In this document: positions 62,507-64,000 of the stretch, piece after piece
How positions within the stretch are numbered: position 1 is the stretch's first letter
Layout: the number at the start of each line of letters is the position of its first letter
Assembly: GCA_023974075.1 (NCBI GenBank)
Contig: CM043789.1
Location: 33,412,659 to 33,476,658 of the forward strand
Source: Chaenocephalus aceratus
Taxonomy: Eukaryota; Chordata; Actinopteri; Perciformes; Channichthyidae
Length of the DNA: 64,000 nucleotides
Direction: 5' to 3'
Position numbers and translations under genes: made by a program
Notes under the pieces: model-generated
The model's database searches: none
Seen by the model: only the letters and a program-made list of their open reading frames with translations
Told to the model about the DNA's origin: nothing

Positions 62507-64000
62507 ACTAGTGCCTCCAATGATGCCAAACAGGCCATGGTGTCACTATTCTGGCAGTGACACCATGGTGATGTCTATTCTTCAATACATAATTTTTGCA
62601 AAGCTAGGCCGAAATAACTATTAAATGGATTTCCACAAAATGTGTACACACACCTGTGGGCCATACAGGACGAAGTTTACCTTCTGGGTGTTACATTAAG
62701 ATTCACGAAAACCACCATTAGCTTTTTTTGCATTACATCAACCAACAGTGTTCTGCGTACAGAGGCTTCAGACATGTGTGGCGGTTTTTTTCTTGTACAG
62801 GATGACCAAATAAGCCCATTATCCTGGTGAGGAAGTAATCCAGATGTGGCGTGTTGTTTCTCATTAGTGACATGCAGCTCACTCTTTTCCCTATTAAAAC
62901 AAATACTCTATCTTGGCCTTGTGTAGGACAGCTGGAGATACTCAGTTAAGTGGAAGTATAGAAATCAAAGCACTTGCCATCTTTTAGTGACGATTTGTCT
63001 AATTCTGGTATGTCCAAGCCAAGGGAGGGGGGGGGTTGGGTGGGTGAGAGATGAGCAGGGAGTTTGGGAATTAGGAGATGGTGTGTTTGTGGTGGGGGAT
63101 GAGAAGAGAGACAGAGAGAAAGTGTGTGTTTGGACCAGCTGCACAGCAAATCTGTTTATTCTGCACAATTTGGCATCAAACACAACAGAATGCTGAGTGC
63201 CTGCTACTGCTTGTGGTGCCCCATTAAAAGGGAATTTATGGCTGCCTTAAGAGCAAGCCCGGATTACACATTTTCCGTCCTCCTCCCTCTTTCTTTCTCT
63301 TTCATTTGCTCTTCTTCTTTTTGCCGGCTGTGGTGATGGTAGTGGGGTTTTTTTACTTCTATTTCTAGTGGCAGCTGTCAGACAAGTCGTCAGAACGGCT
63401 CATTACAGACCCAAACGGGCACGTATGGTTGGCATGCCCATCTATACCTGTCAGCCATCTCTGCCATCTCCACTGTCACTCCACTGAGTGGTGCTCAGAC
63501 ATCACATTGAGCCTGCCCTGGTGGCATCCCATGGACTCAGTATACACACAATAGTATACATGTAATATTGTATAACATCCCCCCTCAGAGGCATTTTGTT
63601 GAGAGCTGTGTCATCGGAACAGGAAGACATGTCATCTATGTTGTGTGGGTATTTAGAGGACAGTTTAATGACACATCTTTGTCTCATTTCCTCCAAGATG
63701 ACTGAAATAATCAAGTCCCTGCTTAAGCTTTATAACATCATGAAGCTGACAGCTTTTACCCATTTAGTTTGCATTAATTTGTAACCAGACTTTGAACTTG
63801 TGCTGTAAAGAGAGCGTGAACTCGGGCCCACATCTCTCTCCATAAATCTCCTCGGCCAATGATAAATTCATATTTAATGACCATGGCCATCGTCTGGGAA
63901 TGAGGAGCATTCTTTCATTATTGCCTCTTTCCCCTGCTGCTTGGTCGAGATAATTGATTTCTCTGTGGTAACAAGGTATCGACCATGCATGGTAGCCGGC
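62505..64000. other. Non-coding stretch to window end
   Basis: No supported gene. 63010..63120 is G-rich with a G9 run. The part from 63220 to 63480 is less AT-rich and might be a conserved non-coding element, which is only a compositional impression. Confidence 0.4.

Overview
The window looks like euchromatic DNA from a ray-finned (percomorph-type) fish. It is AT-leaning and has no long prokaryote-style ORFs. It is crowded with very long CA/GT microsatellites and carries several repeat families that are widespread in teleosts: hAT-type and TTAA-flanked MITEs, a Gypsy-like LTR, a solo retroviral-type LTR, and LINE-2 3' tails. Nearly all long open frames are microsatellite read-throughs or chance frames, so gene content is low.

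Only one gene can be built with confidence. It lies on the minus strand at 58882..59813 and has three exons, consensus GT/AG junctions and compatible phases. It encodes a 149-residue single-pass membrane protein with an ITIM-like tyrosine motif in the predicted cytoplasmic tail, four extracellular N-glycosylation sequons and a tyrosine/acid-rich C-terminus that resembles a tyrosine-sulfation segment. A TATA-like box sits 58 bp upstream of the ATG. The family is not recognised; the exon layout resembles the tail, membrane and stalk part of a type II lectin-like receptor without a lectin domain. A (GT)n tract, as read in the transcript, ends 18 nt before its membrane exon.

Layout: 1..1.9 kb is unexplained DNA. 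From 1.9 to 7.6 kb there is a stack of nested insertions: a Gypsy-like LTR split by a 5.1-kb long-terminal-inverted-repeat element, which is itself split by a 1.3-kb solo LTR and by a 0.9-kb segment containing another foldback element. From 7.6 to 10.1 kb there are decayed repeats and large microsatellites. From 10 to 58 kb the DNA is mostly non-coding, with dated MITEs (13.57, 19.3, 25.9, 28.1, 36.3, 38.0, 45.7 and 58.2 kb), an L2 tail next to a tandem duplication (32.2 to 33.0 kb), and scattered low-confidence exon candidates on the plus strand. The gene follows at 58.9 to 59.8 kb, then non-coding DNA with two long microsatellites to the end.

TSDs, inverted repeats, splice junctions, reading phases and tandem units are read directly from the sequence. 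Family names for repeats come from remembered teleost consensus features and were not checked by search.
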